A DNA stretch of 64,000 nucleotides from Heterohyrax brucei (GCA_028571685.1 CM053158.1:58930001-58994000); one strand, 5' to 3'. Numbered from the stretch's first letter, positions 1 to 13,335 are shown. The notes: generated by a model not told the origin, from the sequence alone. Numbers and translations are program-made.

Positions 1-70
1 AAAATGTATTTCTCTTTTTAAAGCCATCCACTTGTGGTATTTCTGTTCTAGCAACACCAGATGACTAAGA
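1..70 (+). mobile_element. 3' end of a MaLR-like LTR
   Basis: It has the same ending (aaagccatccacttgtggt ... gatgactaagaca) as the LTRs at 14123, 42295 and 63506. The element is cut by the window edge. Confidence 0.65.
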
Positions 71-74
71 CACC

Positions 75-1397
75 TTAATAGCCAACCTCACACATACTCC
101 CCAAGTTTCTGTGTGTATATTTTAGGAAAGTCAGGTAGTTCTTTTGGAATGTAGCATACCTCCTCTTGGGTCACACTTTGTATTTTACATTTGGTGGTTC
201 ACTGAAACAGTTACAGGTCCAGAAGTACAAATGAGTGATGGTGGTCAGCCCTGGAAACATTCAATAATATTTTGTTTTGTAAGACATCTGCCTCAGGAAT
301 TGCCTTAAGCAATGCCCCAGGCACTTTCCTGGGCAATATATCTTCAGAAACAGCTGGGGATGGAAGGGATAATGGTTTACTGGTAATAGTGGCTTAGCAG
401 TCAAAAATGAAGTAATCTCTTCACGACAGGGTACTTACAGAAGTGATTCAGCAGAATTCAGCATTCCGGTGTCCCCAGCTTCTGGATTGTCTTCTTTTAT
501 GTACCCCTCCCATGTTTCAAGTCTAGAAGTAAAATTGTGTGGTGAAGGTGGGTCTTGTAAAGCATCTACTCTATGTGATACCCCAGGCAATGACTCAGAT
601 GCTACCCTAGGTGATATATCAGACAAAAGCCTTTCAGACACATCTGGGTTAATCTCATCCAATGGAAATTGAGGAGGATAATGATTTTACTGGGGAGGAT
701 GGCTTAGCAGACAAAGATGAAGTAATCTCTTCAAATAGGTATAAGAAGGTGGGTTCTGTTGTCAGGAGTGACAACAAAATTTAGGGGCTCAATATCCCCA
801 GCTTCACATTATCTGCCCAAATTTCTCATCCTTGGTTTCAATTATCCCATTTCTTCATGATCAATGTCTTTACTTCAACTTCAGACACAATTCATTGTTG
901 AGAATTGTGCTGGCATTGTAATTCAGCCAGTCTTGCATTAAGACTAGGTTTGGCTTTTGGAAATATCAGCTCTGTTATGTCAAGAAACAGGATTTTCTTT
1001 CAGTACACAAGTGGCAACTTTGAGGATTTATGTGGTGCTTGAGCTGTGACTCTAAAGCCCTGAACTTGTCTCCTTCTTTTATCACTTTGTCTAGCAAAAA
1101 TAAAAGAAACCAACCACTTTCCCTGTAGATCTCATTCTGACAAAATTGTAGAAAAGTATCAAACATGCAATCACCCAGAACCTTGCTTCTCAGCAATACT
1201 TAATCTTTTTGTGGTGATATTTTTCATACTAATATTACCACCTCCGTGCCTATTTTTCATACTAATATTACCACCTCCATGCCAAAGATTAGCAGTATCC
1301 ACATTACTACAAGAGGCAAAGTCACCAGCACTTGAAAACCAATTTACAGAACTCGTCCTCGTGATTTTGTTTCTCTAAAACCACCCTCAATACCAAA
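75..1397 (-). mobile_element. ERVL-like gag remnant
   Basis: It aligns with the 5' internal part of the ERVL provirus at about 50880-51840 in the same orientation, including the landmark 'aacatgcaatcacccaga'. Many stops leave only short open pieces (662-435, 1196-975). It contains an internal duplication (about 280-425 versus 555-735) and a 2 x 33 bp tandem duplication at about 1219-1287. It is ancient and non-functional. Confidence 0.65.
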
Positions 1398-1439
1398 TGT
1401 CTTGAGATGGATTCTCTAGCCAAGTAAAATTAGTGAATT

Positions 1440-1495
<56 letters not shown>

Positions 1496-1870
1496 AGAGA
1501 GAGAGAGAGAGAGAGAAAGAGAAGGGACATGAGAGAGAGAGATTTATCTCAATGAAATGGCCTACAGTCGTACAGGCTAGCAAGCCTCAAGTCTGTGGAT
1601 CAGGTATCAGGAGTCTTCCCTTTACTCCTATTAGCTGTAGCAGCTGGTGAACCCCAGATCAGCAGGTAGGTTGACAGGCTGATGCTGGCTCACAGGCTGT
1701 AGAAACCAACAAATCCCAAGACTGGCAGGCAACTTGTGAAGCCACTGGATCAAGTCCCAAGAACCAGAGGTCAGATGATGGCAATCTGGATGCAAAACAA
1801 TCTGGACTCAAAACAATCAAGTTTTGCTAGAACATCCATATATGTATATATTGCATGCAAACCACACCCC
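1398..1870 (-). mobile_element. ERVL-type LTR with a TG/GA microsatellite
   Basis: It begins TGTCTTGAGATGGATTCTCTAG, matching the LTR terminus at 37145, and continues with 'agagagatttatctca' and the 'gaaccagaggtcagatga' block shared with the LTRs at 45885 and 51841. It is the LTR partner of the gag remnant, truncated by the L1 that follows. Confidence 0.65.
1440..1545. repeat. (TG)n and (GA)n microsatellite
   Basis: About 27 perfect TG units are followed by GA-rich repeats, expanded inside the LTR. Confidence 0.95.
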
Positions 1871-1871
1871 T

Positions 1872-3540
1872 GATCTCCATAATCTACTGCAAAATACCAA
1901 CAAGAAAAGTATAAATGACTCAATTGGGCAGTGGATAAAGGAGATGGACAGACACTTCTCTAAAGAGGATAGCCAGGCAGCCAAAAGACGTATGAGGAAA
2001 TGCTTACAATCATTAGCTATTAAAGAAATTCAAATCAAAACTATGATAAGATATCATCTCAGCCCAACAAGGTTGGCCATGATCCAAAAAACACAAAACA
2101 ACAAATGCTGGAGAGGCTGTGGAAAAATTGGAACTTTCCTACACTGCTGGTGGGATTGCAAAATGGTACGACCTCTTCGAAAAGAAATCTAGTGCTTCCT
2201 TTAAAAGCTGGAAATAGATATACTACTTGACTCAGTAATCCCACTGCTTGGGATACATCCTACAGAATCAAGGGCCGTCACATGAACAGATACAGGCACA
2301 TGAATGTTTATTTCAGCACAGTCCACAATAGCAAAACGATGGAATCCACCCAGATGCCCAACAACAGATGAATGGATAAACAAACTGTGGTTATATATAC
2401 TCAATAGAGCACTACACAATGATAAAGAACCCCGATGACTTTAGGAAGCATCTCATAACCTGGTTTCAACTGGAAGACATTACATTGAGTGAAATCAGTC
2501 AGCAGCACAGGGAAAAATATTGTATGAGACCCTACTATAAGGACCTAAAAACAGACTCATGGAGAAGAAAAGACTCTTTGACAGCCGCAAGGTAGGGGAG
2601 GGAGGGAGAGGGTTGGTTATAGAATTAGGCCTTCCAAAATTGGTTGATAGAAATTTCGTTGGGTGAAATCAGTGACAGCACACGTTAGAAAGAAGATCAA
2701 TTTAACTAGACTTCAACATAACTTGAAAACTCTTCCAATCTTAACTCAATATTGCAAGGATAGAGTAGCAAGGGTGTGTATGGGTCTGGGGGCCGTGCTC
2801 TCATGGAACATCGAGGCCAATTAGCATAGCTTATCTACTGCTAAGAGAGTCTTCTGTATCCCATGTAGGTGAATGGCATACAGAGTCTTAAAAGCTAGCA
2901 AGCTGCCGTCTGAGGAACACCAAATAGTCCCAACTCAGCTGGAACTGATAACCACCATGTGCAACAACAACATGAAGGAAAAATAACCCAGAAGACAGAA
3001 AGACACACATGAATGGGTGACTATATCAAGATTTGACCAGAAGAACCAGATGGTGCCCAGCCACCACTAATGACAGCTGTGATGGGGCTCACAGTGTTGA
3101 GTCCCAGTGGCAACACAAGAAAAAAAGGTGTGCACCCTAAGAACTCTACTAAAAGACTGCAACTGTTGGTCAAAGGCCTGAGAGTTCCCCTACAAGCATG
3201 ACCCCTAGACCTGATGCTGCCCGTGATCATAGATCATTACTGAGGTCAACTCTTTGGATAGGAATGGAATGGACTCAGGGATACAGAGTGTGGGCACTTG
3301 ATGGTTCTATGCATCTACAGGATTTCATCCTACTGGCCTCCTACTGGAGGGGAATGAAGAGAGTAGAGAGGAGGGGACAGGAGATTGTTAAGAAGATATG
3401 ACATATAGAATGAAAAGGAGTGTGCTGTCACCGGGCTAGGAGATCAGAGGGAGCTGCAGATAGGCAGCATGCAAATTTGAATTGTATTGTAAACTTTCAC
3501 TCAATCACAATAAATAAATAAATATATATATTTTTAAAAC
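1872..3540 (+). mobile_element. 5'-truncated L1 (ORF2 end and 3' UTR)
   Basis: It encodes the C-terminal L1 ORF2 region (HFSKEDSQAAKRRMRKC ... [13 protein letters not shown] ... HCWWDCKMV) with stops. It then carries the long afrotherian-type L1 3' UTR, ending with an A-rich tail near 3510-3540. The same 3' UTR recurs at 19.4-20.8, 21.2-22.4 and 44.3 kb. Confidence 0.85.
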
Positions 3541-3920
3541 TCAATGGCTGACTACAAACTCCAGAATAAAATCCAATTTTTTGATGTGATATGTAAGTTC
3601 TGCCAGTCCTTACTGATTCAGTCTTCTTGATTGTTGTGCTTCCTTGCTGCACCACCCGTACCCATAACATTGCCAATTTTGGAAGGCCCAGTATTTCCTA
3701 AAGCACCCCATCAGAATTCAAGTTTCTGTCTTTCAAATGTGCTGCTACAGTTGCTCCTTCAGCTTGTACTGTCCTCACCAAACCTACTCATGTCCTGCCC
3801 ATGTACCACTCAGGTCAAATGTTCGTTCTTCTGTATAGAGGTTCTTGAGCATCCTGCACTCTACCATCACCACACAGTAGGACTCACTGCTTCCTCCATT
3901 GTAATCTCGTAAATGAGGAG
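3541..3920 (-). mobile_element. L2-like fragment
   Basis: It resembles the 3' half of L2 in reverse (aactccagaataaaatcc..., 'caggtcaaatgttcgttctt', 'tgagcatcctgc'). It is strongly decayed. Confidence 0.45.
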
Positions 3921-3989
3921 CTGGCAAAGTTTTCCTGTAAAACATAATAAACATTTTTGGCTTTATGAGTCATTTCACCTCTGTAAGGA

Positions 3990-4500
3990 CTACTCCAAGG
4001 AACTCTAGTGGTGCAGTGGTTAAATGCTAGGGGTGCAGGCAGAGTAAAATAAGTGGCTGCATCTTGAGCATAGCCTGTTGTTTCCCTTAGCTTCTTTCAA
4101 GGTTAAGGACAAACCTATACTCTCTTTAGAGTTGTGGATAAACAAGTGACAATAACCTAAGACCATAAAAGAAAAACAAAAGAACCTGCTAGGAGACTAT
4201 ATGATAGCCAGACCACCTCAGGGTCCACAACAATTAAGATGTCAGCACATCTGAGAAAACAACCATTGTGACCACCTAAAGAACATTAAAATTCGACAAA
4301 TTCCTAGGACTCGTAAGTCCTTATCCCCTTCTATGAAACCTCCAGCTAGTCTCCATTTTAGGGAGGCAGATTTTGGAAGAATCTCTCCCCTCTGTCTCCT
4401 TGCCTACTGGTACATAATAAGCGTCTTGTTTCTCATCTCACCCCTATCTCAAAGACTGGCTGTTTGTTGTACATGGCATGAACTCTGTTCAGTTTTGAAG
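3990..4500 (+). mobile_element. AfroSINE head and possible LTR
   Basis: 3990-4030 resembles an AfroSINE head (aactctagtggtgcagtggt). 4170-4490 has a look of LTR R/U5 sequence (ctccttgcc..., ataataagcgtcttgttt). Nothing else is recognised here. Confidence 0.3.
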
Positions 4501-4665
4501 TAGCACTAGACTACTAACTGAAAAGGAGGTAGTTCAAACTCACCAGCTGTTGAGCATGAGAATGAGATGGCAGTCAGCTTCCATAAAGATTATGGGAGCA
4601 GTTCTGCCCTGTCCTATAGTGTAACTATGAGTCAGAATCAGCTTGACAGGGGTAGGGTTTTTTTG
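4500..4665 (+). mobile_element. AfroSINE
   Basis: It contains 'ttctgccctgtcctatagtg', 'tatgagtcagaatcagctt' and a T-rich 3' end, as in the sense AfroSINE. Confidence 0.75.
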
Positions 4666-4879
4666 TTTGTTTGTTTTTGTTTTTTCTCTCTCCTTAAAGA
4701 TTACCCTAGATTTGAGGGCAGAGATGGCAGAGTATCCACATGTGCTTGCTAGTTCATCTAACAACAAAGAACCAGAAAAACAGATGAACAGATTAGATAA
4801 AATATTCCAGGAGGGCTGAATGTCAGGTAGAAAGCTGAAAGATCAAACTGGGTTGACAGGAAGGGGAGTACCAGTAGCA

Positions 4880-5510
4880 ACCACCTGGGCCAGTAAACAA
4901 AGCAACAGCAAGTTGTACAGGGGAGCACCACACCAACCACAGGAGCACTGGTCCAGGCAGAGGAGAGTCAGAGTGGGCATAGGAGCGTCAGGCCAGGTAG
5001 AGTAGAACTGAGCCTGGCAAGGTAACACCATGCAATGCTGAGGGATGCCATGGGGGCTGGAGAAGCTCAGGGCTGAGCAGACAAGTGCTGAGCTGAGTAG
5101 AACTCTGTGTAGAGCAGAGGTGAGCTTCATGGGGTGGAAAATCACTGGACTAGGCAGGGGAACACCAGGATGGACAGAAGAGAGCCACGTTGGGCAGAGG
5201 AAAGTCATGCTAGGTGGAGGAACACCACACAGGCTGGAAGAGAGCCATGTGGGCCAGAAGAGCACTGGACTGGGCAGTCAAGGGCCAAGCCCAGGCAGAC
5301 AAGTGCCAGGCTAGGAGGACCACAGTGCCCAACAGAGGTAAGTCAAGCTCGTCAGGGGAGTGCCGTACTAGGCAGACAAGCCCTGCACCAGGCTGGGTGG
5401 AGGAACTCCACACTGGGCAGAGGAACTCTGCACTGCCAGACAGAGGAGCATGGGGCCAGGCAGAGGAGTGTAGGGCCAGAAAGAGCAGAGAAGCTCAGTG
5501 TTGGTGGGCT
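4880..5510 (+). repeat. Degenerate ~20 bp minisatellite in the L1 5' UTR
   Basis: Units of about 19-22 bp resemble 'gggcagaggaacaccacact', repeated some 25-30 times with heavy drift. Because the unit lacks common stops, several frames stay open on both strands. These are not genes. Confidence 0.7.
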
Positions 5511-8327
5511 ACTCATACAGAACAGCAAAGGACTTCCACTGAGCATCTAAAGATAGGTGCTTGCAAACTCTCATGAAATCAAACCATTCCTATGTGCTTA
5601 TTTCTCTCCCTTTCCCCCCTCCCTTCTCTGATCCATGCCAGGCTTTAAACTCTGATGCACCACCTGAGCCAAAAGCAGGATATTTGATGTACACGCCCTT
5701 AGCTGATATCCAGGAGTTGGAGAGGAAAACAGAGAAAAGGATAGGAAAAAAGAAAGCTTAGGAAAGCTGGCAACTTCTTGTACCTTTCTCAGCACCCTCA
5801 CAGCTCCAAATATCGACCAACAAGACATCAGACCTATTGGCCACTATTAAGTCTCCCAAAATCAAATAAGCTCAAATAACTGGACTACAGAAAAAGTCAA
5901 AAATTAAAATAAAATAAATTTATAGATACAACATAGAGCACAATAACCAAACAAATAAATTTCAACAACTTTCTGATGGCTCAGAGACAATTTCTGAACG
6001 TTTAAAGGGGAAAGAAGCAGACTGCCATGGCTTTGGAAAATTCCCAAAACAAAGAATCAATAAATTTTCCAGACAAAGAAGACTTCCTGTAATTATCAAA
6101 GGTAGAATACAGAAGAATGATGTACGGAGCTATACAAGAAATTAGGAAAGAGATTAGACAACGTGCAGCAAAACACAAAGTTAAACAAGCTGAAAGAAAT
6201 TCTTGAGCAGCAACAACCTGAAATTCAACAGTTAATAAAATTACAGAACTAGGTAATTCACTAGAGAGTCAAAGAAGTAGGGTCAAGGCAATGGAATACA
6301 GAGTTAATTAGACTGAAAATAAAGCAATTGGCAATGGCATATGTGAGGAAAAATCAGACAAAAATTTAAAAAATTAAGAATCACTAAGAATTATGTGAGA
6401 TTCTATCAAGAAGAATAATTTATTAATTATTGGAGTACCAGAACAAGATGGGATAACAGAAAATACAGAGAGAATTGTTGAAGATTTGATGACCAAAAAC
6501 TTCCCCAATGTCATAAAAGATTAGACAATATCTATTCAAGATGCTCATTGAACCCCACACAAGACAGATCCCAAAAGAAAGACAGCAAGAGATACTACAG
6601 TCAAACTTAACAAAATTAAAGATAAGGAAACTCTTTTAATGGCAACTAGACTTAAACAAAAAATAACCTACAATGGAGAACCATCAAGGCTGAGCTCAGA
6701 TTGCTTAGTGGAAACCATACAGACAAAAGCTAATGGGATGGCATATACAAAGCCCTGAGGGGAAAAAACTGCCAATCAAGAATTATAACCTGTAAAATTG
6801 TCTCTCAAATAGGTGAAATTAGGACATTCCCAGAAAAACAGAAGTTTAGAGAATTTGCAAAACCCAAAAGAAAATTACAAGGAACATTGAAGGAAGCTGT
6901 TTGATTAGAAAATAAATAGCATCAGATACATGCTCAAAGAATCAACGCACAACAGAGTGCAAAGATACCAACATAGATTGGAATTCACAAGAGTAAAACA
7001 AAGCCAAATCATTAAAAACAGAGAAACAGAGATCTCAGTACCTAAATGATGACAACATTATACCAAAAAGAGGGACAAGTTAATGTACTCATAGATGTTT
7101 TAGATGGAGAGGAAGTCAAAGCGACAAAAAGATGTTAAAGACTGGTTTAAATTTAGATTATTAAAGAGGAATATTGGGGTGACTGCAAAGGAAATTAACA
7201 ATTCTATACATCAAAACAATAAACAAAATTAAAAACATGAAGCCTCGGCAAATATTTAAAAAAGCCACTAAAAACATGAAAGCATAAATAAAAAGACTAA
7301 ACAGAAAATTAAATGGAACAAAGAAACTGTGTACAACACACCAAAAAAAATCAAAATTACAGCACTAAACTCACCTATCAATAATCACACTAAAAGTAAA
7401 TGGACTAAATGCACCAATAAAGAGACAGAGAGTGGCAGTTTGGATTTTTAAAAAAAGATCCACCGAGTGCTGCCTACAGGGTACACACCTTAGACTCAAA
7501 AATATGAACAAACTACAACTCCAAGGATGAAAAAAACTACATCAGGCTAACAACATTCAAAAAAGAGCAGGAATGACAGTATTAATCTCTGATAAAATAG
7601 TCTTTAAAGTTAAATTCACCACATTGGATAAGGAAGTACACTATATAATGGTTAAAAGCTCAATACATCAGGAAGACACAACCTTACTAAATATCTATGA
7701 ATCCAATGATGGGACTCTAAAATATATAAAACAAACACTATCTGCGTTGAAAACAGAAACAGATAGCCCCACAATAATAGAAGGAGACTTCAACATAACA
7801 CTCTCAGTAAAGGACAGAATATCCAGTAAAAAGCTCAATAAAGACACAGAAGATTTAAATATCACAGTCAACCAACTTAACCTCATAGATATATGCAGAA
7901 CACTCCACCCAACAACAGCTAAATATACTTCTTTTTGAATACACATGGAACATTCTTCAGAACTGACCACACATTAGGCTACAGAGCAATACTGAACAAA
8001 ATTCAAAGTATTGAAATAATGCAAAGCATCTTTTCATACCATAAAGCCATAAAAGTAGAAATCAATAACAGAAAAAAGATGGGGGAGAAAAGCATGGTAT
8101 ATGAACAACATTTTTCTCAAAATGACTAGGTAATAGAAGAAATCAAGGATGGAATAAAGAAATTCATAGAATCATATGAGAATGAAAACACGTCCTATCA
8201 GAATCTATGAGACACAGCTAAAGCAGTGCTCAGAAGTCAATTTATCTCAATAAACACCCACATCCTAAAAGAAGAAATGGTCCAAATCAAAGAATTAACA
8301 GTACAACATGAACAAGTAGAAAAAGAC

Positions 8328-8858
8328 TGCTGCAGGCTGCTAGGAATGTGCTGTCCCGCCTATCGCTTTACTGATGCAGGTTTAGACTTTTCTCGGGTAT
8401 GGCAGAGCCTCCAATAAAGCCTGACCTTTGTCTCTTTTTCTTTCTCTTTCCTCTTATCTCCCACCTTACTGATTCTTCTGCACACAAATTTAGGCCGTTC
8501 TCAGGTATGGCAGAGCCTCTGAGAATGCCTGACTTTTGACTTTTTCTCTTACCTCATGCCTTGATGATACTTCCATGTATGGGTCAGCCAATCATGAGAT
8601 GCCTTATTACCATTGTAACCATTTTTGGCAAAACAGACTGCCCTGCCAACTTCCTCCTCATTGTAATCCTATAAATAAAGTTTCCTGTTGAGGAATGGTT
8701 GCCATTGTTCTCTATCAGAGACCATGGTTCCACCTGGCCCCAACTTTATCTTGTGTGAGTGACATGTTTCTTTTTTGAGTGAGTTTCTCATCCTCTTTCC
8801 TGTCTCCCTCAGATATGGGTTTTTCCCAGTGCTGGTCACTGCAGTCCTGGGCACGGCA
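8328..8858 (+). mobile_element. Solo ERV LTR inserted in L1 ORF2
   Basis: The segment starts TGCTGCAGG and ends GGCACGGCA. It has an AATAAA at about 8685 (ctataaataaagttt) and interrupts L1 ORF2 sequence that resumes with 'cagcaaaagaagccactgag'. Flanks aaagac/agagac fit a short target duplication. Confidence 0.65.
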
Positions 8859-11800
8859 AGAGACCAGCAAAAGAAGCCACTGAGCACAAGAAAGCAAATA
8901 TTAAAAGTTAAAGCAGAAATAAATGAAATAGAAAATAGCAAAACAACTGAAAGAATTAACAAAACTAAAAGATGTTTTGTTTTGCTTTTTAAATCAACAA
9001 AATTGATAAACCATTGGCCAAACTGACAAACAAAAACCAGAGGAGGAAACAAACAACTTGAAAAAGAAATGAGATGGGTGATATCACAACAGACCCAACC
9101 AAATAGTAACAGTGTTACACAAAATTGTACTCTATTAAACTAAAAATCTTAGACAAAATGGACAATTTTCTGGAAACACACGACCTACCAAAACTAACAC
9201 AAACAGAAGCAGAACAATTAAAAAAAACCATCACAAAAGAAGAGATTCAACAAATAATTTTAAAAATCTCCCATCTAAAAAAAATCATGGCTTCACCGGA
9301 GAATTCTAACAAACATTCAGAGAAAAGTTAACACCACTATTACTAAAGGTATTCCAGAGCACGGAAAAGGGTGGAATGCTTCCTCATTCATTCTATGAAG
9401 CCAGTATAACCCTGATACCAAAACCAGGTAAAGACAGCACAGAAAAGGAAAATCACAGACAAACATCTCTCATAAACTTATATGCAAAAATTCTAGCCAA
9501 TAGAATTCAACAACATATCAAAAAAATAATTCATCATGACCAACTAGGATTCATACAAGGGATGCAGGTATGGTTAAACATTTTTTTAAAAATTAATATT
9601 ATTAACCACAGAAATAAAATAACAAGAACTGCCTGATTTTATCAATTGATGAAGAAAAGGCATTTGATAAGGTCCAATACCCATTCATGCTAAAAACTCT
9701 CAGCAAGATAAGGGTAGAAGAGAATCCCTCAGCATAGCAAAAGGCATCTATGCAAAACCAACATTGTCCTAAATGGAGAAAACTTGAAAATATTTCTCCT
9801 GAGAACAGGTACCAGACAAGGATGCTCATTGTCACCACTCTTATTCAGTATTGTGCTGGAGGTTCTAGCAAGAGCGATCAGGCAACATAAATAAAGAGAA
9901 TCCACATTGGTAAGAAAGAGGTAAAAGTACCTCTTTTTGTAGATGACATGATCTTTTACACAGAAAACTCTTTAAAAATCCACAACAAAAACTACTAAAA
10001 CTAACAGAAGAATCCAGTGAAGTATCAAGATACAAGATAAACATATATAAATCAGCTGGAGTCTTTTACACCAAAAAGGAAATTATTAAATCATTGCCAT
10101 TTGCTATAGCACCCAAGACAATAAAACACCTAGGAATAAATCAAACCAGAGATGTAAAAGACCTATACAAAGAAAACTACAAGACTCTACTAAAAGAAAC
10201 CTACATAAGTGCAGAAGCCTACCTTGTTCATGGATATTGAAAATTTAACACTGCGAAAATGGCTATTCCATGAGTTGGATCCGACTTGATGGCACTTGGC
10301 TGGCACCCAGTGATTTATACGTACAATGAAATCTCATTGCAAATTCCAATGGCATTTTTTAAGTGAGATGGAGAGACATATCACCAAAGTCATAAGGAAA
10401 GAGAAGAAGGCTCATAAAACTAAAATATTGCTAAAGAAGAAGAACTGACTGGGAGGCCTTACTCTACCTGACTTTAAAACCTGTTATACTGCCACAGTAG
10501 TCAAGACAGCCTGTTACTGGCACAAAAACAGACTCATAGATCACTGGAATAGAATTGAGAATCCAGATATAGCATCATCTACCTATAAACAGCTGATATT
10601 TGACAAAGGTCCAAAGGCTGTGAACTGGGGAAAAGACAGTCTCTTCAACAACTGATTTTGGCATAACTGGGTGTCCATCTGCAAAAAGATAAAACAAGAC
10701 CCATATCTCACACCACACACAAACACTAACTCAAAATGGATTGAAGACCTAAATATACAATGTAAAACAATGAAGATCATGGAAGAAAAATCATGGGTGA
10801 CACTGGAAGCCCTAATACGTGGCATAAATAGGCTACCAAAAATTACAAACAATGCACAGACACCAGAAATGAAAACAGATAAATGAGAACTCCTAAAAAT
10901 CAAATACTTATGCTCATCTAAAGACTTCATCAAAAGAGTAAAATGACTACCTGCAGAGTGGGAAAGAATTTTTGGCTATCACAAATTTGATCAGTGTCTA
11001 ATCTCTCTAATCTATAAGGTACTGCAAAACCTCAACAAGAAAATGACGAATAATCAAAAAATGGGCAAAGGATGTGAACAGGCACTTCACCATAGAAGAC
11101 ATCCAGGATGCTAACAAATACATGAAGAAGTGCTCACGATCATTAGCCATTAGAGAAATCCTAATCAAAACTTCAATGAGATACCATCTCATCCCAACAA
11201 GGCTGGCATTAATTAAAAAAAAAAAGAAGAAGAAGAAGAAAGAACAGAAAAACAAAACAATAAATAGGCTGTGGAGAGATGGGAACCCTTCTACACTGTT
11301 AGTGGGAATGTAAAATGGTATCACCACTATGGAGATCAATTTGGTGCTTTCTTAATAATTTATAAATAGAAGTACCACATGACCCAACAATTCTTCTTCT
11401 TGGAACATATCCCAGAGAAATAAGCCTATCACACAAATAGATACATTGAAGCATTGTCCACAATAACAAAAAGATAGACTCAATCTGGATCCCCATCAAC
11501 AGATGAATGGTTAAACAAACTCTGGTATATTCACACAATGGAATACTATGCAGTGATAAAGAACAATGATGGTTTAGGAAATATCTCATAACATGGAATC
11601 ATCTGGAAGACATCATGCTGAATGAAATTAGTCAGAAGCAAAACGACAAATATTGTATGAGAATATTACTATAAAGGTGAAAGAAAAGGTTTAAGCACAG
11701 AAGAAAATAATTTTTGATGGTCACAAGGGGGAGTGGAGAGAGAAGAGTATACTTAGATAGTAGATAGGATTTGGGTTAGGTGAAGGGTGTAACAAGGTAC

Positions 11801-12659
11801 AGTAGAAGAGAGATCAGCACAACCTGAGTGTACTAAAACTAAATAGTTTTCTAAACACAACCTAACTTTCTGAAGGACAGAGTAGCAAGGACAAGGATCC
11901 GGGAATATGACTTCAGGTGGCATCTAGGGTAATCGGCATATCTAGTTTTTTCTTTAAGAATGCTCTGCATATCACTTTGGTGAGTGAAGTCTGGGGTCTT
12001 ATAAGGTAACAAGCTTCCATCTAAGCAGCATCAATTGGTCCCAATCCACCTGAGCACAGGAGAACACAAGACGTCGAGGGCAGGAGGACAATATAAGATA
12101 AGCATTCAGAAGGCGCCATATGATCCAGAGACTACTTCAGCATGAGACCAGGACTAGATGGTGCCCAGCTACCACCGACAACTGCCTTTATGGGGTACAC
12201 AGTGTAAAGTCCCTGACACAGCAGGAGAAAAATGAGTATGCAGAACTAAATCTCTGTTAAATGACTGCACTGGAGGATCCCCTGAGGACATAGCCTCCAT
12301 ACTCCTATTACCCCCAAACCAAAACCAGTGCTGAAGCCAGCTCTTCAGTCAAAGCATGAACCGGACTATACAAGAAACAGAGGGATGCTGGTGAAGAATA
12401 TGCTTCTTAACTTAAATATATATGCCTGAGTAGCTCCTCTCTAAAGGCAAGATGATAGTGTGGAGGGGAACGAGAGTTGTTTGAACGGACATGAGAAGTA
12501 CAGGGTGGAAAAGGGGAGCATGCTGTCAAGGGAACAGGGAGGGGGAAGAACAGTTAGAATAGCATGGTGGTGTGAGTTGCAGGTGTTACACAGCAAATTG
12601 ATTTGGATTGTAAACTTTTACTTAAAGTACAATTATATATATTTTTTTTTTCAAAAAGG

Positions 12660-13140
12660 ACTACCCACTCTACCATTACAACTTGAAAGCCGCCACAGAC
12701 AGTTCATAAACAAACAGACATGGCAGGCCAGAGATCATCCTCAGGCTGTAATTTCTGCCCACCCCTGTAATCCATTCACCACATCTATCCATACTTGGTC
12801 TTTTCTGTGTGGGCTTTTATTACACAAGCTTATTTACACTCCCAAGTGTAGGAGCCATGTCTTACTCATTTCTGATGCTCTGTACCTGTTCAGCATAACT
12901 TTAGGAGGCAGTATGCATCATAGTTAAAGGGAGGAGAGAGATCTGGAACCTCTCAGCTTGGGGTTGAATACCAGTCTTCCCATGTAGAGCTAAGCAATAA
13001 AATCTACCTCACAGAGATTTTATGAAGCCATAGTGAAATAAAAGACTTTTCATTACGTTTGAATTGGAAAACAAGCTGGAATTACTTCATAATTCTATAA
13101 ACCATAATCTACTTTCTTGCCCTTCAGGAATTATACACAC
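12660..13140. repeat. Intergenic stretch with a MIR
   Basis: 12905-13040 resembles a MIR (plus), with 'ggttgaataccagtcttccc' and 'acctcacagagattttatga'. The remainder up to 12900 may be an old L2/L1 fragment. I see no exon. Confidence 0.5.
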
Positions 13141-13330
13141 ACAGGCATGGAATCCCTCAATGACACAAATGGTTAAACAATTACTAACCAGAGGGGCCTC
13201 AGAACACAGGCCTGGCAATCTACTTCCAAAAGATTCTAGTGACTGAAAACCCTATGAAGGAGTTCTGCTCTGCACACATAGGGTCACTATGAATTGGAAT
13301 TGATTCAACAGCAGCTGACGACAACATACA
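13140..13330 (+). mobile_element. AfroSINE, long-head variant
   Basis: It contains 'ccctcaatgacacaaatggtt', 'ggcaatctacttccaaaag', 'gaaaaccctatgaaggagtt' and 'gggtcactatgaattggaat'. This is the variant with the 'ggcctggcaatctacttcc' insert, also seen at 59545. Confidence 0.75.
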
Positions 13331-13335
13331 CATTG

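Larger units (their letters stand above)
4690..12650 (+). mobile_element. Nearly complete dead L1 LINE
   Basis: About 8 kb of L1 in order: a 5' UTR with tandem repeats (about 4690-5930), an ORF1 remnant (about 5990-6900), ORF2 (about 7380-11330), and a 3' UTR ending A/T-rich near 12650. ORF2 shows an endonuclease part (VNQLNLIDICRTLHP, 7573-7938), a reverse transcriptase part ([20 protein letters not shown], 9376-9636), a catalytic box that reads FVDD instead of FADD near 9935-9950, and a C-terminal end near 11070-11330. All frames are broken. A solo LTR interrupts ORF2 at 8328-8858, and the part around 10240-10330 is AfroSINE/RTE-tail-like (gttggatccgacttgatgg). Confidence 0.85.

Noticed and set aside
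1438..1650. Valine-cysteine repeat frame
   Set aside because: It is the translation of a (TG)n microsatellite.
4820..5576. Several long frames on both strands (up to 140 codons)
   Set aside because: They come from the degenerate 20-bp repeat in the L1 5' UTR, which lacks stops in many frames.
12460..12927. 155-codon plus-strand frame
   Set aside because: It crosses the end of an L1 3' UTR, its A/T-rich tail and flanking sequence, with no protein-like features.
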